Notes: generated from the sequence alone by a model not told the origin. Shown: positions 43,834 through 52,124, numbered from the stretch's first letter. The stretch: 64,000 nt of DNA from Sphingobacterium spiritivorum ATCC 33861 (GCF_000143765.1 NZ_GL379772.1:62001-126000); one strand, 5' to 3'. Made by a program: numbers and translations.

Positions 43834-44508
43834 TTAATTCAATTGTATTCGGTTGGACAAGTCTATCTGTCCGTTGATCAGATTTACGATACCTGTCTTG
43901 AGCATCACAGCTTTTTTATTTGGAGATACTTTAGCGCTGGTATTTTCCTGATTTTTCACCGGATCTGTAAACCTGTAGATACTGGTATAATAGGCATCCT
44001 TAAATGCATTTTGATTTTCAGCATTCAGCTTTCCAAACTCCTTTTTTCCTTCCGGAGAGAACTTGTAATTACGCGTAAATGCCTTTTTATTAGAGTCGAA
44101 AGCATAGCTGGTATGCCCGGATACTTTAACCTTAAAATGATTGGAGAGTGTAGTTGTAAATGCATTCAAGGCTTTTACATCTGTAAAGTCACATTTAATA
44201 GAGGCAATAAAATTTGTAAAATCGACCTTTGAGCTGACATTGGAGATACCAGGAGTCTGTTTTAATAGTTTGACGATGGTATTGATCTCTGTCTGAATCT
44301 TGGATTTGGAAGGAATCTTTATACCATTGACCTGGTCAAGCATCATCAGTGAAGATGCTTTTGTCTTGCTTTTACTCAGATTTAGTGTTGCCTGAATACT
44401 TCCGGATCCATTGGACTTTAAATCAATTTCTTCTACGATATCCAGACAGCCCGTGAGCGAAAGAGATACGACAAAAAGTATAATACAACTTACAATTCTT
44501 CTTAACAT
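43834..44508 (-). CDS. Lipoprotein of unknown function
   Basis: 224 residues with a lipobox Leu-Thr-Gly-Cys (Cys21). The N-terminal part after the Cys (LDIVEEIDLKSNGSGSIQATLNLS) looks like a beta-rich domain in which an acidic edge is followed by a Gly-Ser repeat, similar to secreted LppM-like folds. No catalytic motif was seen. It is the first gene of the three-gene operon. A promoter-like TTTG, 22 bases, TATCTTTA lies on the minus strand at plus positions 44525-44558, close to the start. Confidence 0.75.
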   Translation of the reverse strand: MLRRIVSCIILFVVSLSLTGCLDIVEEIDLKSNGSGSIQATLNLSKSKTKASSLMMLDQVNGIKIPSKSKIQTEINTIVKLLKQTPGISNVSSKVDFTNFIASIKCDFTDVKALNAFTTTLSNHFKVKVSGHTSYAFDSNKKAFTRNYKFSPEGKKEFGKLNAENQNAFKDAYYTSIYRFTDPVKNQENTSAKVSPNKKAVMLKTGIVNLINGQIDLSNRIQLN

Positions 44509-44719
44509 AAAAATGTGTTTCCGTTAAAGATATAAAAATTTTAGTTTCGGGCTGCAAATCTACATTTGAAACAGCCACAAATGAATAACAAACATCGATC
44601 CAAGATCCTGCTTAAAGAGTATAAATAGCCATTTTCAGGGATAAGGAATCATCAACCTGCCAAACCATTTACTTTCCTGATTGTTAATATCAGGTACATC
44701 AAATTGAATAGATCTGCAT

Positions 44720-45490
44720 ATGGATATTGCTTATACATTGAAGAAAAAAGACGGGCCTGTATGGGCCTTTGCTGTACATGATGGCCATGAGGTGCATGAG
44801 GATCTGCAGCAATTATTACAACTCTCCTCTTCAGAACGTCTGCGTGAAGAAGACCCTTACACAGGCATGCTCACAGCTATCGATACCAGTCAGTTTATAG
44901 TAAGTACATCCCGCTTTCAGGTTGATCTAAATCGTCCTTTAGAAAATGCTATCTACCTGCATCCTGAACAAGCCTGGGGCTTACAGGTATGGAAGACACA
45001 TCCTGAGTCAGAACAGATTCTTAAAATGCAGAAAGCCTATCACAGCATACTAAGCGAGATAGGTTTACTGATAGAAGAAACTATCCGGCAGTACGAATAT
45101 TTCATTATTTATGACATCCATAGTTACAATAGTAAGCGGTCCGGTCCGGATGAAATCACTGACACACTGACAAATCCACAGATCAATGTCGGAACTATTC
45201 ATAATGATCCTAAGTGGAGACCTCTTATCAACACGTTCATTTCGTACATAGAGACACAAAAGATTGACGGACAACAAATTGATATACGTGAAAATGTTAA
45301 ATTCTCGGGTGGCAATCTGTCTAAATGGATCAATGAGCGCTACGGGGCATACGGATGTGTATTGTCTATAGAATTCAGGAAAGATTTTATGAACGAATGG
45401 ACGGGTGAGCTGTATCCTGAGCGTCTGGAGGAACTCCGCCAGTTGTTAGAACGCTCTGTCGCATTAATGGTACCCGATCAAATCAGTTAA
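44720..45490 (+). CDS. N-formylglutamate amidohydrolase-like protein
   Basis: 256 residues of the N-formylglutamate amidohydrolase (HutG-like) family. Visible signatures are VHDGHEVHED near 18-27, the acidic-rich RLREEDPYTGML, and the metal-site-like YDIHSYNSKRSG at about 130-141. The family is zinc-dependent and cleaves formyl or acyl amides from amino acids, but no histidine-degradation genes are near. Instead it opens a four-gene operon with a QEGLA metallopeptidase (3-base gap) and an ATP-grasp ligase, a combination that others have linked to synthesis and trimming of peptides or amides. Substrate unknown. Confidence 0.82.
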   Translation: MDIAYTLKKKDGPVWAFAVHDGHEVHEDLQQLLQLSSSERLREEDPYTGMLTAIDTSQFIVSTSRFQVDLNRPLENAIYLHPEQAWGLQVWKTHPESEQILKMQKAYHSILSEIGLLIEETIRQYEYFIIYDIHSYNSKRSGPDEITDTLTNPQINVGTIHNDPKWRPLINTFISYIETQKIDGQQIDIRENVKFSGGNLSKWINERYGAYGCVLSIEFRKDFMNEWTGELYPERLEELRQLLERSVALMVPDQIS

Positions 45491-45493
45491 TAT

Positions 45494-47335
45494 ATGGAAC
45501 AGGCTAAATCAATACAGAAAGCTATTCAGGCGATCAAACAAAAGGAGCCTGTACACATTCAGTTTGCCGGAGAAGGCAAACTTGTTTTCAAACGGATCAA
45601 TCCTTTTCTGCTGGTATACCGAATACCTGAATCCGGAAAAGATCAGATGATATCGGCTCTGGCCAAATCTGAGGTTTCGTTTTTAATTGGTAAAGAAAAG
45701 GACATCAATTTTCAGAGCATAGTTCAGCCTGTGGTGCGTCAGCTTATAGAAGAATTCGGGGCCTGCCTGCTCATAGAAATATGGAGAGAAGAGGATCTGG
45801 AACAGGATATTGCCATTCATCTGTCTCAAAAAACCGCTCTTAATATTGCTGAAAAACTTCGTAAAAGCTTGCAGGGTAGCGATGATCCATATATCCATCT
45901 CAGCATAGATCTTCAAAAGGAAACGAAATTCCCAAAACCTGCAGGTACAGAACCGCTTATCGATCCGCAGGCTCCGGAATTCAAACAATTGCTGGGACTT
46001 GGTCTGAGTATTAAACCTAGATATATAGACCAGCATACAGGCAAACCTTATCCTTTGATTCTGCGAAGCTACCGGGATACGTTTTCCAGAAGTATACGAA
46101 AGAGTTTTCTCGAATTTATACGCATGCACACTTCGATGAAAGTTTCACAGTTTAAGATGCTGGGAACTACGGAGCTGCAACCTCTGGTATGGGAGATCGA
46201 TCGCGCTTTAGCACAGGAAAGTCAGCGGTTTGATTTCTTATTACTTGTCAGTCCTATCAATTCACATGAAGCCTGGTTACAATTCAGAAAAGATAAATTT
46301 ATGAAAACACCCCGGTTTCAGTATCGTCCTATGCCGATTGATCCCGAACTGGTAAAGCGAAATCTGTATAATCTGCGTATAGAAGATCTGGATGATCCGA
46401 CGATTGCTTATCTGTTTCGTGATAAACGAAAAGAACTGGATGCGATGATGACTATGCTCATGGATAGAGGCAATACCGGATTCTTACATGGCAGTCTGCA
46501 AATATTCGGCAACGTAGATGATAAATTGCTGGAAACGGCAAAGGCCATTCTGGTCGTTTACGGAGGAGTCAACAAATCCGCAAACACAAGTACCGAAATG
46601 CTGAATGCACAGGAATTTGCAAAACTGGCAAGGGAAGAACTTCGCTTTTTGCAGCATCAACTTCCCACTTTGGAAAGCGGGGTCAGGGTACGGGAGGATA
46701 TCTCTGGTATCATGGTCAATCGGGGAATACTTAATATCAGCACCCACTACCGTATAGAAAAATCACGCGCTCTGGCTCTTCTGCAACATGAAGTGGGGAC
46801 GCATATCGTCACCTATTTCAACGGAAAATCTCAACCCTTCAAATTATTCAGTCTGGGTGTACCCGGTTATGAGCAGCTGCAGGAAGGGATGGCCGTCTTT
46901 TCCGAATTTATGGTCGGCGGACTGACTCCCGAAAGACTTCGTATTCTGGCTGCACGGGTGGTAGCCGTACATCATATGCTTGCCGGAAATACTTTTGTTG
47001 ATACGTTCTTTCTGCTTGTCGAGGATTATGAGTTTGATGAGGAAACAGCTTTTCACATGACGAGCCGGGTATACCGCGGTGGCGGCCTTACAAAGGATGC
47101 CCTCTATCTCAAAGGATTATTGGGTATTATCGAATATATCCGTCAGGGACGGAATCTGTCTGCACTGACTGTAGGTAAAATAAGGGAAGATTACATCCCT
47201 ATTGTAGAAGAACTGACACAGCGTGGCCTGCTCCTCGCCCCTGTTCTCAAGCCCCGTTATCTTTCAGAGCCCTATCTTCACAATATCAGTACTATCACAC
47301 AGGGCGGGAATATTTTCAATCTTTCAAAGTTCTAA
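45494..47335 (+). CDS. QEGLA-motif metallopeptidase-like protein (DUF1704, TIGR02421 type)
   Basis: 613 residues. The C-terminal half carries a zinc-protease signature QHEVGTH (His432, Glu433, His436) and, 27 residues on, the family motif QEGMA (Gln463 to Ala467, usual form QEGLA), with a further conserved Glu nearby (SEFMVGGL). The N-terminal half (about 1-300) is not recognised. Members are known as flavohemoglobin expression-modulating QEGLA proteins, and some occur beside ATP-grasp genes. It is probably a cytoplasmic zinc hydrolase that processes a peptide or amide made by the neighbouring ligase. It follows the amidohydrolase gene by three bases and precedes the ATP-grasp gene by 18. Confidence 0.88.
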   Translation: MEQAKSIQKAIQAIKQKEPVHIQFAGEGKLVFKRINPFLLVYRIPESGKDQMISALAKSEVSFLIGKEKDINFQSIVQPVVRQLIEEFGACLLIEIWREEDLEQDIAIHLSQKTALNIAEKLRKSLQGSDDPYIHLSIDLQKETKFPKPAGTEPLIDPQAPEFKQLLGLGLSIKPRYIDQHTGKPYPLILRSYRDTFSRSIRKSFLEFIRMHTSMKVSQFKMLGTTELQPLVWEIDRALAQESQRFDFLLLVSPINSHEAWLQFRKDKFMKTPRFQYRPMPIDPELVKRNLYNLRIEDLDDPTIAYLFRDKRKELDAMMTMLMDRGNTGFLHGSLQIFGNVDDKLLETAKAILVVYGGVNKSANTSTEMLNAQEFAKLAREELRFLQHQLPTLESGVRVREDISGIMVNRGILNISTHYRIEKSRALALLQHEVGTHIVTYFNGKSQPFKLFSLGVPGYEQLQEGMAVFSEFMVGGLTPERLRILAARVVAVHHMLAGNTFVDTFFLLVEDYEFDEETAFHMTSRVYRGGGLTKDALYLKGLLGIIEYIRQGRNLSALTVGKIREDYIPIVEELTQRGLLLAPVLKPRYLSEPYLHNISTITQGGNIFNLSKF

Positions 47336-47353
47336 AACACATCTATCTATTAT

Positions 47354-48361
47354 ATGAAAATCGCATTTGTTATTAATCAAACACACAAAGAAGAGGCAAG
47401 CTTCACGACCACCTTGCTGGCATTACGGGCTCTGCAGCGCGGGCATGATATCTGCTATATCGGGTTGGCGGATTTTGTTTATCTGGAAGAAGAAAGGGTC
47501 GCTGCTCATGCCAGATCCGTAGCTCCATCACCGGATATCAAAGACACTAAACAACTTTTGGATATCCTGCGTTCTACCGCCAAACTACGGATCGAGATGG
47601 ACCATATTGATGTCATGTGGCTGAGATTTGATCCGGTACTGGATATGATCGGCAGACCGTGGGCCGCTACTATGGGACTTCAGTTTGCACAGCTTGCACA
47701 GAAACAGAATGTCCTGGTCATCAACGACCCTCACGCATTGATTGGCGCAGAAAACAAATTGTATCTGGAAAACTTCCCGGAGGAAGTACGCCCCAAAACG
47801 ATGGTAACCAGAAGCTATGAAGACGTATTGCAGTTTTTTGAGGAGCAGGATCAGCATATTATTCTCAAACCTCTGAAAGGTTCCGGCGGAAAGAATGTAT
47901 TTATGGTGAATAAGAATGAGGTCAAAAATCTGAAACAGATTGTTGAAGTAATCTGCAGGGACGGATATCTCATTGCACAGGAATATCTGCCGGAAGCTCA
48001 GAAAGGAGATATCCGTTTTTTCCTGCTGGATGGTGAACCTGTAGTTGTTAACGGTAAATATGCAAGTGTCAATCGTGTACAGCAGGCCGGAGAAATACGA
48101 AGCAACATTCATCAGGGAGCTAAAGCACAGGTTGCGCATATCACTCCAGAGATACTGACACTGGTCGGAAAAGTAGCTGAAAAATTAAAACATGACGGTA
48201 TGTACTTTGTCGGACTGGATATCGTTGGTAATAAGATCATGGAGATAAATGTATTCAGTCCCGGTGCATTGCCTCAGGCTTCGGCTCTTAATGAAGAAGA
48301 TTACACAACTGTAATTATTGAAAATCTGGAGAAAAAGGTATCTTTAAATAAAAAAGATTAA
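47354..48361 (+). CDS. ATP-grasp ligase (glutathione synthetase/RimK-like)
   Basis: 335 residues with a GshB-type pre-ATP-grasp domain (about 1-115), the ATP loop LKPLKGSGGKNVFMV (about 171-185), and the metal and ATP site strands GDIRFFLLDGEPV and KIMEINVFSPGALPQ near the end. It forms an amide bond from a carboxylate and an amine at the cost of ATP. True GshB makes glutathione, but a gamma-glutamylcysteine ligase gene is not nearby, and the partners are an amidohydrolase and a QEGLA metallopeptidase, so the product may be a different peptide or amide. It is followed after 10 bases by the DinB-like gene. Confidence 0.88.
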   Translation: MKIAFVINQTHKEEASFTTTLLALRALQRGHDICYIGLADFVYLEEERVAAHARSVAPSPDIKDTKQLLDILRSTAKLRIEMDHIDVMWLRFDPVLDMIGRPWAATMGLQFAQLAQKQNVLVINDPHALIGAENKLYLENFPEEVRPKTMVTRSYEDVLQFFEEQDQHIILKPLKGSGGKNVFMVNKNEVKNLKQIVEVICRDGYLIAQEYLPEAQKGDIRFFLLDGEPVVVNGKYASVNRVQQAGEIRSNIHQGAKAQVAHITPEILTLVGKVAEKLKHDGMYFVGLDIVGNKIMEINVFSPGALPQASALNEEDYTTVIIENLEKKVSLNKKD

Positions 48362-48371
48362 TATATTCCAT

Positions 48372-48824
48372 ATGCTTATAGATACCTTGCAGAAACTATT
48401 TGAGCGGGATCTTCAAAAATTAAGAATAGAGATTCTCCTGTATAAACATGAAGAAAACCTTTGGATCGCTGAAAAAGGAATTGCAAACTCTGCCGGAAAC
48501 TTATGTCTCCACCTTATCGGAAATTTAAATACATACATAGGGGATGAAATAGGTAAAACCGGATATATACGTCATCGGGAACTGGAATTCTCTCTGCGGG
48601 ATATTCCAAGAGCTGAACTCATACGTCATCTGGATGATACAATAACGACAGTTCGCGATTCGCTGAATACATTATCTGAATCGGATCTCTATAAGGAGTA
48701 TCCGATATTGGTATTTGATCAAAAGGCATCGGTAATGTATTTTTTAGTACACCTTACCACTCATCTGGCTTATCATCTCGGACAGATCAACTATCACCGA
48801 AGGTTACTGGATGGTTGGGATTAA
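48372..48824 (+). CDS. DinB/DUF1572-like protein
   Basis: 150 residues, a four-helix-bundle protein of the DinB superfamily (DUF1572-like). The pattern CLHLIGNLNTYIGDEI near 46-61 and the C-terminal FLVHLTTHLAYHLGQINYHRR (His residues spaced for metal binding) are typical. Such proteins are often nickel- or zinc-dependent thiol transferases or detoxification enzymes for low-molecular-weight thiols. Its place behind an ATP-grasp gene makes a link with the thiol or peptide made by this operon reasonable, but this is inference. A terminator hairpin follows at 48834-48871. Confidence 0.8.
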   Translation: MLIDTLQKLFERDLQKLRIEILLYKHEENLWIAEKGIANSAGNLCLHLIGNLNTYIGDEIGKTGYIRHRELEFSLRDIPRAELIRHLDDTITTVRDSLNTLSESDLYKEYPILVFDQKASVMYFLVHLTTHLAYHLGQINYHRRLLDGWD

Positions 48825-48833
48825 TAAAACAAC

Positions 48834-48871
48834 AACAAAGGGTAATAATTATATAATCATTACCCTTTGTT
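48834..48871. terminator. Bidirectional intrinsic terminator
   Basis: A 13-bp stem AACAAAGGGTAAT / ATTACCCTTTGTT with a 12-base loop lies between the converging DinB-like and HopJ-like genes. Confidence 0.8.
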
Positions 48872-48886
48872 ATTTAACAGGTAATC

Positions 48887-49216
48887 TTATTTCAATTTCA
48901 GGGCCTGTCCTTCAAAATGGATACCGTGCCAGCCATTAATCATAAACTGCCGGATGTTCTGATGATCGGTACCTTCCGGTGTTTGTAGAACAGCGGTGTA
49001 ATGTTCTGCAAACAATGCCAATGTCTGATCCTTAGTAAGCTCCTGATCCAGAGCAAATGCAAATACTTTTGCACTTCCCTGGTTTTCCGTTGCAGCATTA
49101 TGTTGCAGTCCGTTTTGAAAAGCTGAAGGTGTATAATCATAGTGAACAGCAATATAAGCCAGTACATCTGCAAATGTTGCTTGTCTGGCAGACAATTGGG
49201 TAAATAACTCTTCCAT
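48887..49216 (-). CDS. HopJ-type family protein
   Basis: 109 residues matching the HopJ type III effector family (pfam08888): FADVLAYIAVHYDYTPSAFQNG, GSAKVFAFALDQELTKDQTLALF and DHQNIRQFMINGWHGIHF. No type III secretion genes are in the window and the protein has no secretion signal, so here it is most likely a cytoplasmic housekeeping protein of unknown function. The family name is historical. It is a single gene with a terminator at 48834-48871. Confidence 0.85.
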   Translation of the reverse strand: MEELFTQLSARQATFADVLAYIAVHYDYTPSAFQNGLQHNAATENQGSAKVFAFALDQELTKDQTLALFAEHYTAVLQTPEGTDHQNIRQFMINGWHGIHFEGQALKLK

Positions 49217-49365
49217 ATAATGATTTATTTTATTTAATAAGGTACGAATGTACGTCCGGAGACATTCAAATTTACTATTTTAAAGGAATGTGAAGTGAGC
49301 TGCGAACAGAAAATCTAAATATTCAGATGTAATGTGATCATTCTGTCAGAGAATATTTAAATTTA

Positions 49366-49456
49366 TCGAAGCGCTTGCGCTGTAATTTACGACTACTTTA
49401 TTATAGAAGTGGAATCGGATCAGAGTCGCGGGGGGAATTACAGCGCGCGCATTCGA
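49366..49456. repeat. GC-rich imperfect long inverted repeat
   Basis: The left arm at 49366-49387 and the right arm at 49436-49456 share a perfect core GCGCTGTAATT / AATTACAGCGC and outer TCGAA / TTCGA blocks. An inner 5-bp pair CGACT/AGTCG lies at 49390-49394 and 49424-49428. The arms are GC-rich in an otherwise AT-rich stretch, and no poly-T follows. Confidence 0.5.
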
Positions 49457-49678
49457 CAATTATGAAAAAGAATAAAAAAATCTTCAATAAACCTTTTTAT
49501 AAAGAACTTGCAAACCCTGCGGCTTAAAAGAAACAAAACAGGATCAGGAATTACTTTTATTTAAAAAATTTACACTCATGTTTTCATTCAATATACGTTA
49601 TTTTTTCAATAACGAAAAGAAAACGTTAAAAAAATTATTTTTACTATATCAACATTATTAACAATAGTAAAGATAATT

Positions 49679-49708
49679 TTTTATTATTCCAAATTTGGAA
49701 TAATAAAA
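49679..49708. promoter_or_regulatory. 30-bp perfect palindrome, probable operator of the XRE gene
   Basis: Two perfect 15-base arms (left arm TTTTATTATTCCAAA) meet without a loop. It lies 28 bases before the XRE start and contains the TTTG of a possible -33 element (49694-49697), with a weak -7-like TACTCTTT further on (49721-49728). XRE regulators usually bind such sites as dimers and repress their own gene. Confidence 0.6.
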
Positions 49709-49736
49709 TTCACATATATGTACTCTTTTTATATAC

Positions 49737-50009
49737 ATGGCAGAACAGTATATTGATAGAGAAACATTAAGAGTTATTCGTCATAATCTCTGGAAGATTG
49801 CTAAAGCGAAAGAAATCACACTTGAAGATATAGAAGACCGTACCGGATTCAGTTACAGTCAGGTTTACCGAATAATGAGAGGTGACAATAATATGTCTGT
49901 AAGTGGTCTTGTGGCTATTTGTCGTGCATTAGAAATTCAGCCAGCCCAGATTTTTGATTTCAAATTGCACATACCTTCTCACCTTCCTACACGCAAAAAC
50001 AGAAAATAG
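49737..50009 (+). CDS. XRE-family HTH regulator
   Basis: 90 residues with a single HTH domain (about 13-70): LRVIRHNLWKIAKAKEITLEDIEDRTGFSYSQVYRIMRGDNN. The C-terminal 20 residues are basic and polar with no ligand domain. It probably binds the palindrome 28 bases upstream (49679-49708) to control itself. No toxin gene follows, so it does not look like an antitoxin. The next gene on the same strand is a GntR regulator 216 bases away. Confidence 0.87.
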   Translation: MAEQYIDRETLRVIRHNLWKIAKAKEITLEDIEDRTGFSYSQVYRIMRGDNNMSVSGLVAICRALEIQPAQIFDFKLHIPSHLPTRKNRK

Positions 50010-50167
50010 TACTGCATACTCGTCCAAACAAACACAAGCCATAGAATTTGTATGTTGAAATAATACAATTATATAGCCTGATTATTATACAATAAACACC
50101 GATTTCCTGATATACTTTACAGAGTTTACTTTTTGTACTTTGTAACAATTTTCTCTATTTTTCTGGA

Positions 50168-50202
50168 AAACATATGATGTTTAAATTAAACATCATATGT
50201 TT
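50168..50202. promoter_or_regulatory. 35-bp palindrome overlapping the GntR promoter
   Basis: Two perfect 17-base arms (left arm AAACATATGATGTTTAA) flank a single central base. The right arm contains an exact -7 element TATGTTTG at 50196-50203 (one base past the palindrome end), so a protein bound here would block the promoter. The most likely binder is the GntR protein whose gene starts 23 bases on. Confidence 0.6.
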
Positions 50203-50225
50203 GCATTGTTTTTTACTGTAAAATC

Positions 50226-50885
50226 ATGATAAAACAAAAAGAAAGACTATCAGATCAGGTTTATAAGCGAATCAAATCAGATATACAGCAGGGTTTATAT
50301 CTTGCCGGACATAAGATTCCAAGTGAAAGTGAACTGATGGATATTTATAAAGTAGGGCGTTCCACCGTGCGGGAGGCGATTAATTCATTAGCCAGCTCTG
50401 GTATACTGGTGGTCAAACGAGGTGACGGAACTTACATCAGACGATTATCAGAAGAATCTGCTATCGATGAACATCTACGGACGGCCAATTTTGAAGAAGT
50501 AAATGATGCCCGCAGACTATTAGAAACAGAACTCGTACGCAGAGCCTGTACTTATGCTACTACACCGCAGCTTGATGAAATAGCACATTACCTGCAACTT
50601 CGGAAAGAGGCTATTCTCATAGAAGATAAATCTGCCTGCATCCATGCAGATATCCAGTTTCATCTCCGGATCGCATCTGCAGCTAATCATCATGTATTCT
50701 ATATTTTGTACCAGAATTTCACACATCTAATTTCTAATTTCTTTCAGGAACGTGAACCTCGCGGGATCAGCTACTTTGCGATGAGTCATCATCTGCACAC
50801 ACAGTTGTTTGAGGCTATCAAAGCTAAGGACGAGCAACAAGCTCTTCATGTATTGGCTCATATCCTGACTAATAATCATTCATAA
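50226..50885 (+). CDS. GntR/FadR-family regulator
   Basis: 219 residues: winged HTH (about 10-75, IKSDIQQGLYLAGHKIPSESELMDIYKVGRSTVREAINSL), then an all-helical FCD domain (about 90-215) with histidines and acidic residues (HADIQFHLRIA and SHHLHTQLF) that may bind a metal and a carboxylate ligand. Its stop codon overlaps the start of the TauE-like gene by one base, so they are coupled. It probably represses this export operon until its ligand is present. The palindrome at 50168-50202 is its probable operator. Confidence 0.9.
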   Translation: MIKQKERLSDQVYKRIKSDIQQGLYLAGHKIPSESELMDIYKVGRSTVREAINSLASSGILVVKRGDGTYIRRLSEESAIDEHLRTANFEEVNDARRLLETELVRRACTYATTPQLDEIAHYLQLRKEAILIEDKSACIHADIQFHLRIASAANHHVFYILYQNFTHLISNFFQEREPRGISYFAMSHHLHTQLFEAIKAKDEQQALHVLAHILTNNHS

Positions 50886-51718
50886 TGACAATCCTTATCT
50901 TTTCACTTATTCTGCTTTTGGGAGCTTACTTTGCCGGTCTTTTGGGATCACTGACCGGATTAGGAGGTGGCGTTATTGTTATCCCCCTGCTTACACTCTA
51001 TTTTCATGTTGATATCCGGTATGCTATTGGTGCAGCTTTACTCGCCTCTATTGCTACATCATCCGGTGCAGCTACAGCATATGTAAAGGAGGGTATCACA
51101 AACATCCGTCTCGGAATGTTTCTGGAAATCGCTACGACGCTGGGAGCTGTCATCGGAGCACTTGTAGCGATCTATACCCCTACAAATACTATTGCAGTTA
51201 TATTTGGTGTCGTTTTAATTTTTTCAGCGGCTATGACTTTAAGAAAGAAAAACGAGAGCGCACTTACAGAAGGAAGTAAACTGGCTGAAAAGCTCAAGCT
51301 CAACAATGATTACCCTGTTAATGGCAAAAGTGTATCTTACAAGCTGACGAATGTAGCCGGAGGTTTTTCTATTATGACACTTGCGGGCGTGATATCCGGA
51401 CTGTTGGGTATTGGTTCGGGCGCATTGAAAGTCCTGGCTATGGACGGAGCTATGCGTATACCTTTTAAAGTGAGTACGACAACCAGCAATTTTATGATAG
51501 GTGTAACTGCAGCAGCCTCGGCCGTAGTATATCTGCAAAGAGGATATATGGATCCGGGAATCGCTTTTCCGGTAATACTGGGCGTACTCGCAGGAGCTTT
51601 TACCGGCTCAAAATTACTGACCAGAATCAATCCAAAAATACTACGTATCATCTTTGCCATAGCTATTACACTGGTCGCTATCGAGATGATCTACAATGGG
51701 CTTAATCATCAATTCTAA
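50885..51718 (+). CDS. TauE/SafE-family sulfite/anion exporter
   Basis: 277 residues with about eight membrane helices in two similar halves. The motif GLLGSLTGLGGGVIVIPLL (about 18-36) at the start and the repeat GVISGLLGIGSGALKVLAMD (about 168-187) in the second half are the TauE/SafE hallmarks. Members export sulfite, sulfonates or other organic anions through the inner membrane. The gene is coupled to the GntR gene (one-base overlap) and followed by a DUF1634 gene after four bases, a frequent pairing. The substrate may be the ligand of the GntR protein. Confidence 0.9.
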   Translation: MTILIFSLILLLGAYFAGLLGSLTGLGGGVIVIPLLTLYFHVDIRYAIGAALLASIATSSGAATAYVKEGITNIRLGMFLEIATTLGAVIGALVAIYTPTNTIAVIFGVVLIFSAAMTLRKKNESALTEGSKLAEKLKLNNDYPVNGKSVSYKLTNVAGGFSIMTLAGVISGLLGIGSGALKVLAMDGAMRIPFKVSTTTSNFMIGVTAAASAVVYLQRGYMDPGIAFPVILGVLAGAFTGSKLLTRINPKILRIIFAIAITLVAIEMIYNGLNHQF

Positions 51719-51722
51719 TCAT

Positions 51723-52124
51723 ATGAAAAAATTATTTTCCAAAGACTACTGGGCGGATCAGGATATTGAGATACTGGTAGGTCAGATATTAAGAATCGGT
51801 GTTATCTCTGCCTCAATAGTAGTGATCATAGGAGGTATTGTTTACCTTATTGCTCACGGGCAGCAACTGGTACCGGACTATCAGCACTTTGTTGGTGAAG
51901 GGGAAGTCAATACCACAATAAGCGGTATTCTGGAAGGTGTAGCCAAATTTCAGGCGCCACAGATCATTCAATTTGGTGTGGTTATCCTTATCGCTACCCC
52001 TATACTACGGATTATTTGCTCGCTTTTTGGCTTTGTTCTGGAAAGAGACCGTTTGTATATTATTATTACCTGTATTGTACTGGCTATTATCACCTTTAGT
52101 ATACTGGGAGGAGTCAAAGGATAG
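51723..52124 (+). CDS. DUF1634 family membrane protein
   Basis: 133 residues from the ATG at 51723 (the longer frame from 51696 overlaps the TauE gene). It has about three membrane helices (about 22-45, 78-98 and 108-128), with the family pattern EILVGQILRIGVISASIVVIIGGIVYL near the N-terminus. DUF1634 genes are regularly found behind TauE/SafE genes and probably form an accessory part of the exporter. It is the last gene of the GntR operon. The hairpin repeat at 52180-52272 follows. Confidence 0.87.
   Translation: MKKLFSKDYWADQDIEILVGQILRIGVISASIVVIIGGIVYLIAHGQQLVPDYQHFVGEGEVNTTISGILEGVAKFQAPQIIQFGVVILIATPILRIICSLFGFVLERDRLYIIITCIVLAIITFSILGGVKG

Larger units (their letters stand above)
49217..49736. 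other. Intergenic region, 520 bases, rich in inverted repeats
   Basis: It lies between the divergent HopJ and XRE genes. Seen are a GC-rich long inverted repeat (49366-49456), a 7-bp hairpin CGTTATT/AATAACG (49596-49614) and a 30-bp palindrome just ahead of the XRE gene (49679-49708). No protein-coding frame of note was seen. Confidence 0.6.

Noticed and set aside
44676..44694. Hairpin CCTGAT/ATCAGG before the amidohydrolase operon
   Set aside because: A 6-bp stem in AT-rich DNA without a T run or operator features is too weak to call.
47585..48139. Minus-strand frame of 184 codons in the ATP-grasp gene
   Set aside because: It is antisense to a gene with clear ATP-grasp motifs, so it is a chance frame.
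49366..49456. tRNA or tRNA-like gene in the GC-rich repeat
   Set aside because: No T-loop sequence or CCA-type acceptor pairing could be found. It is only an inverted repeat.
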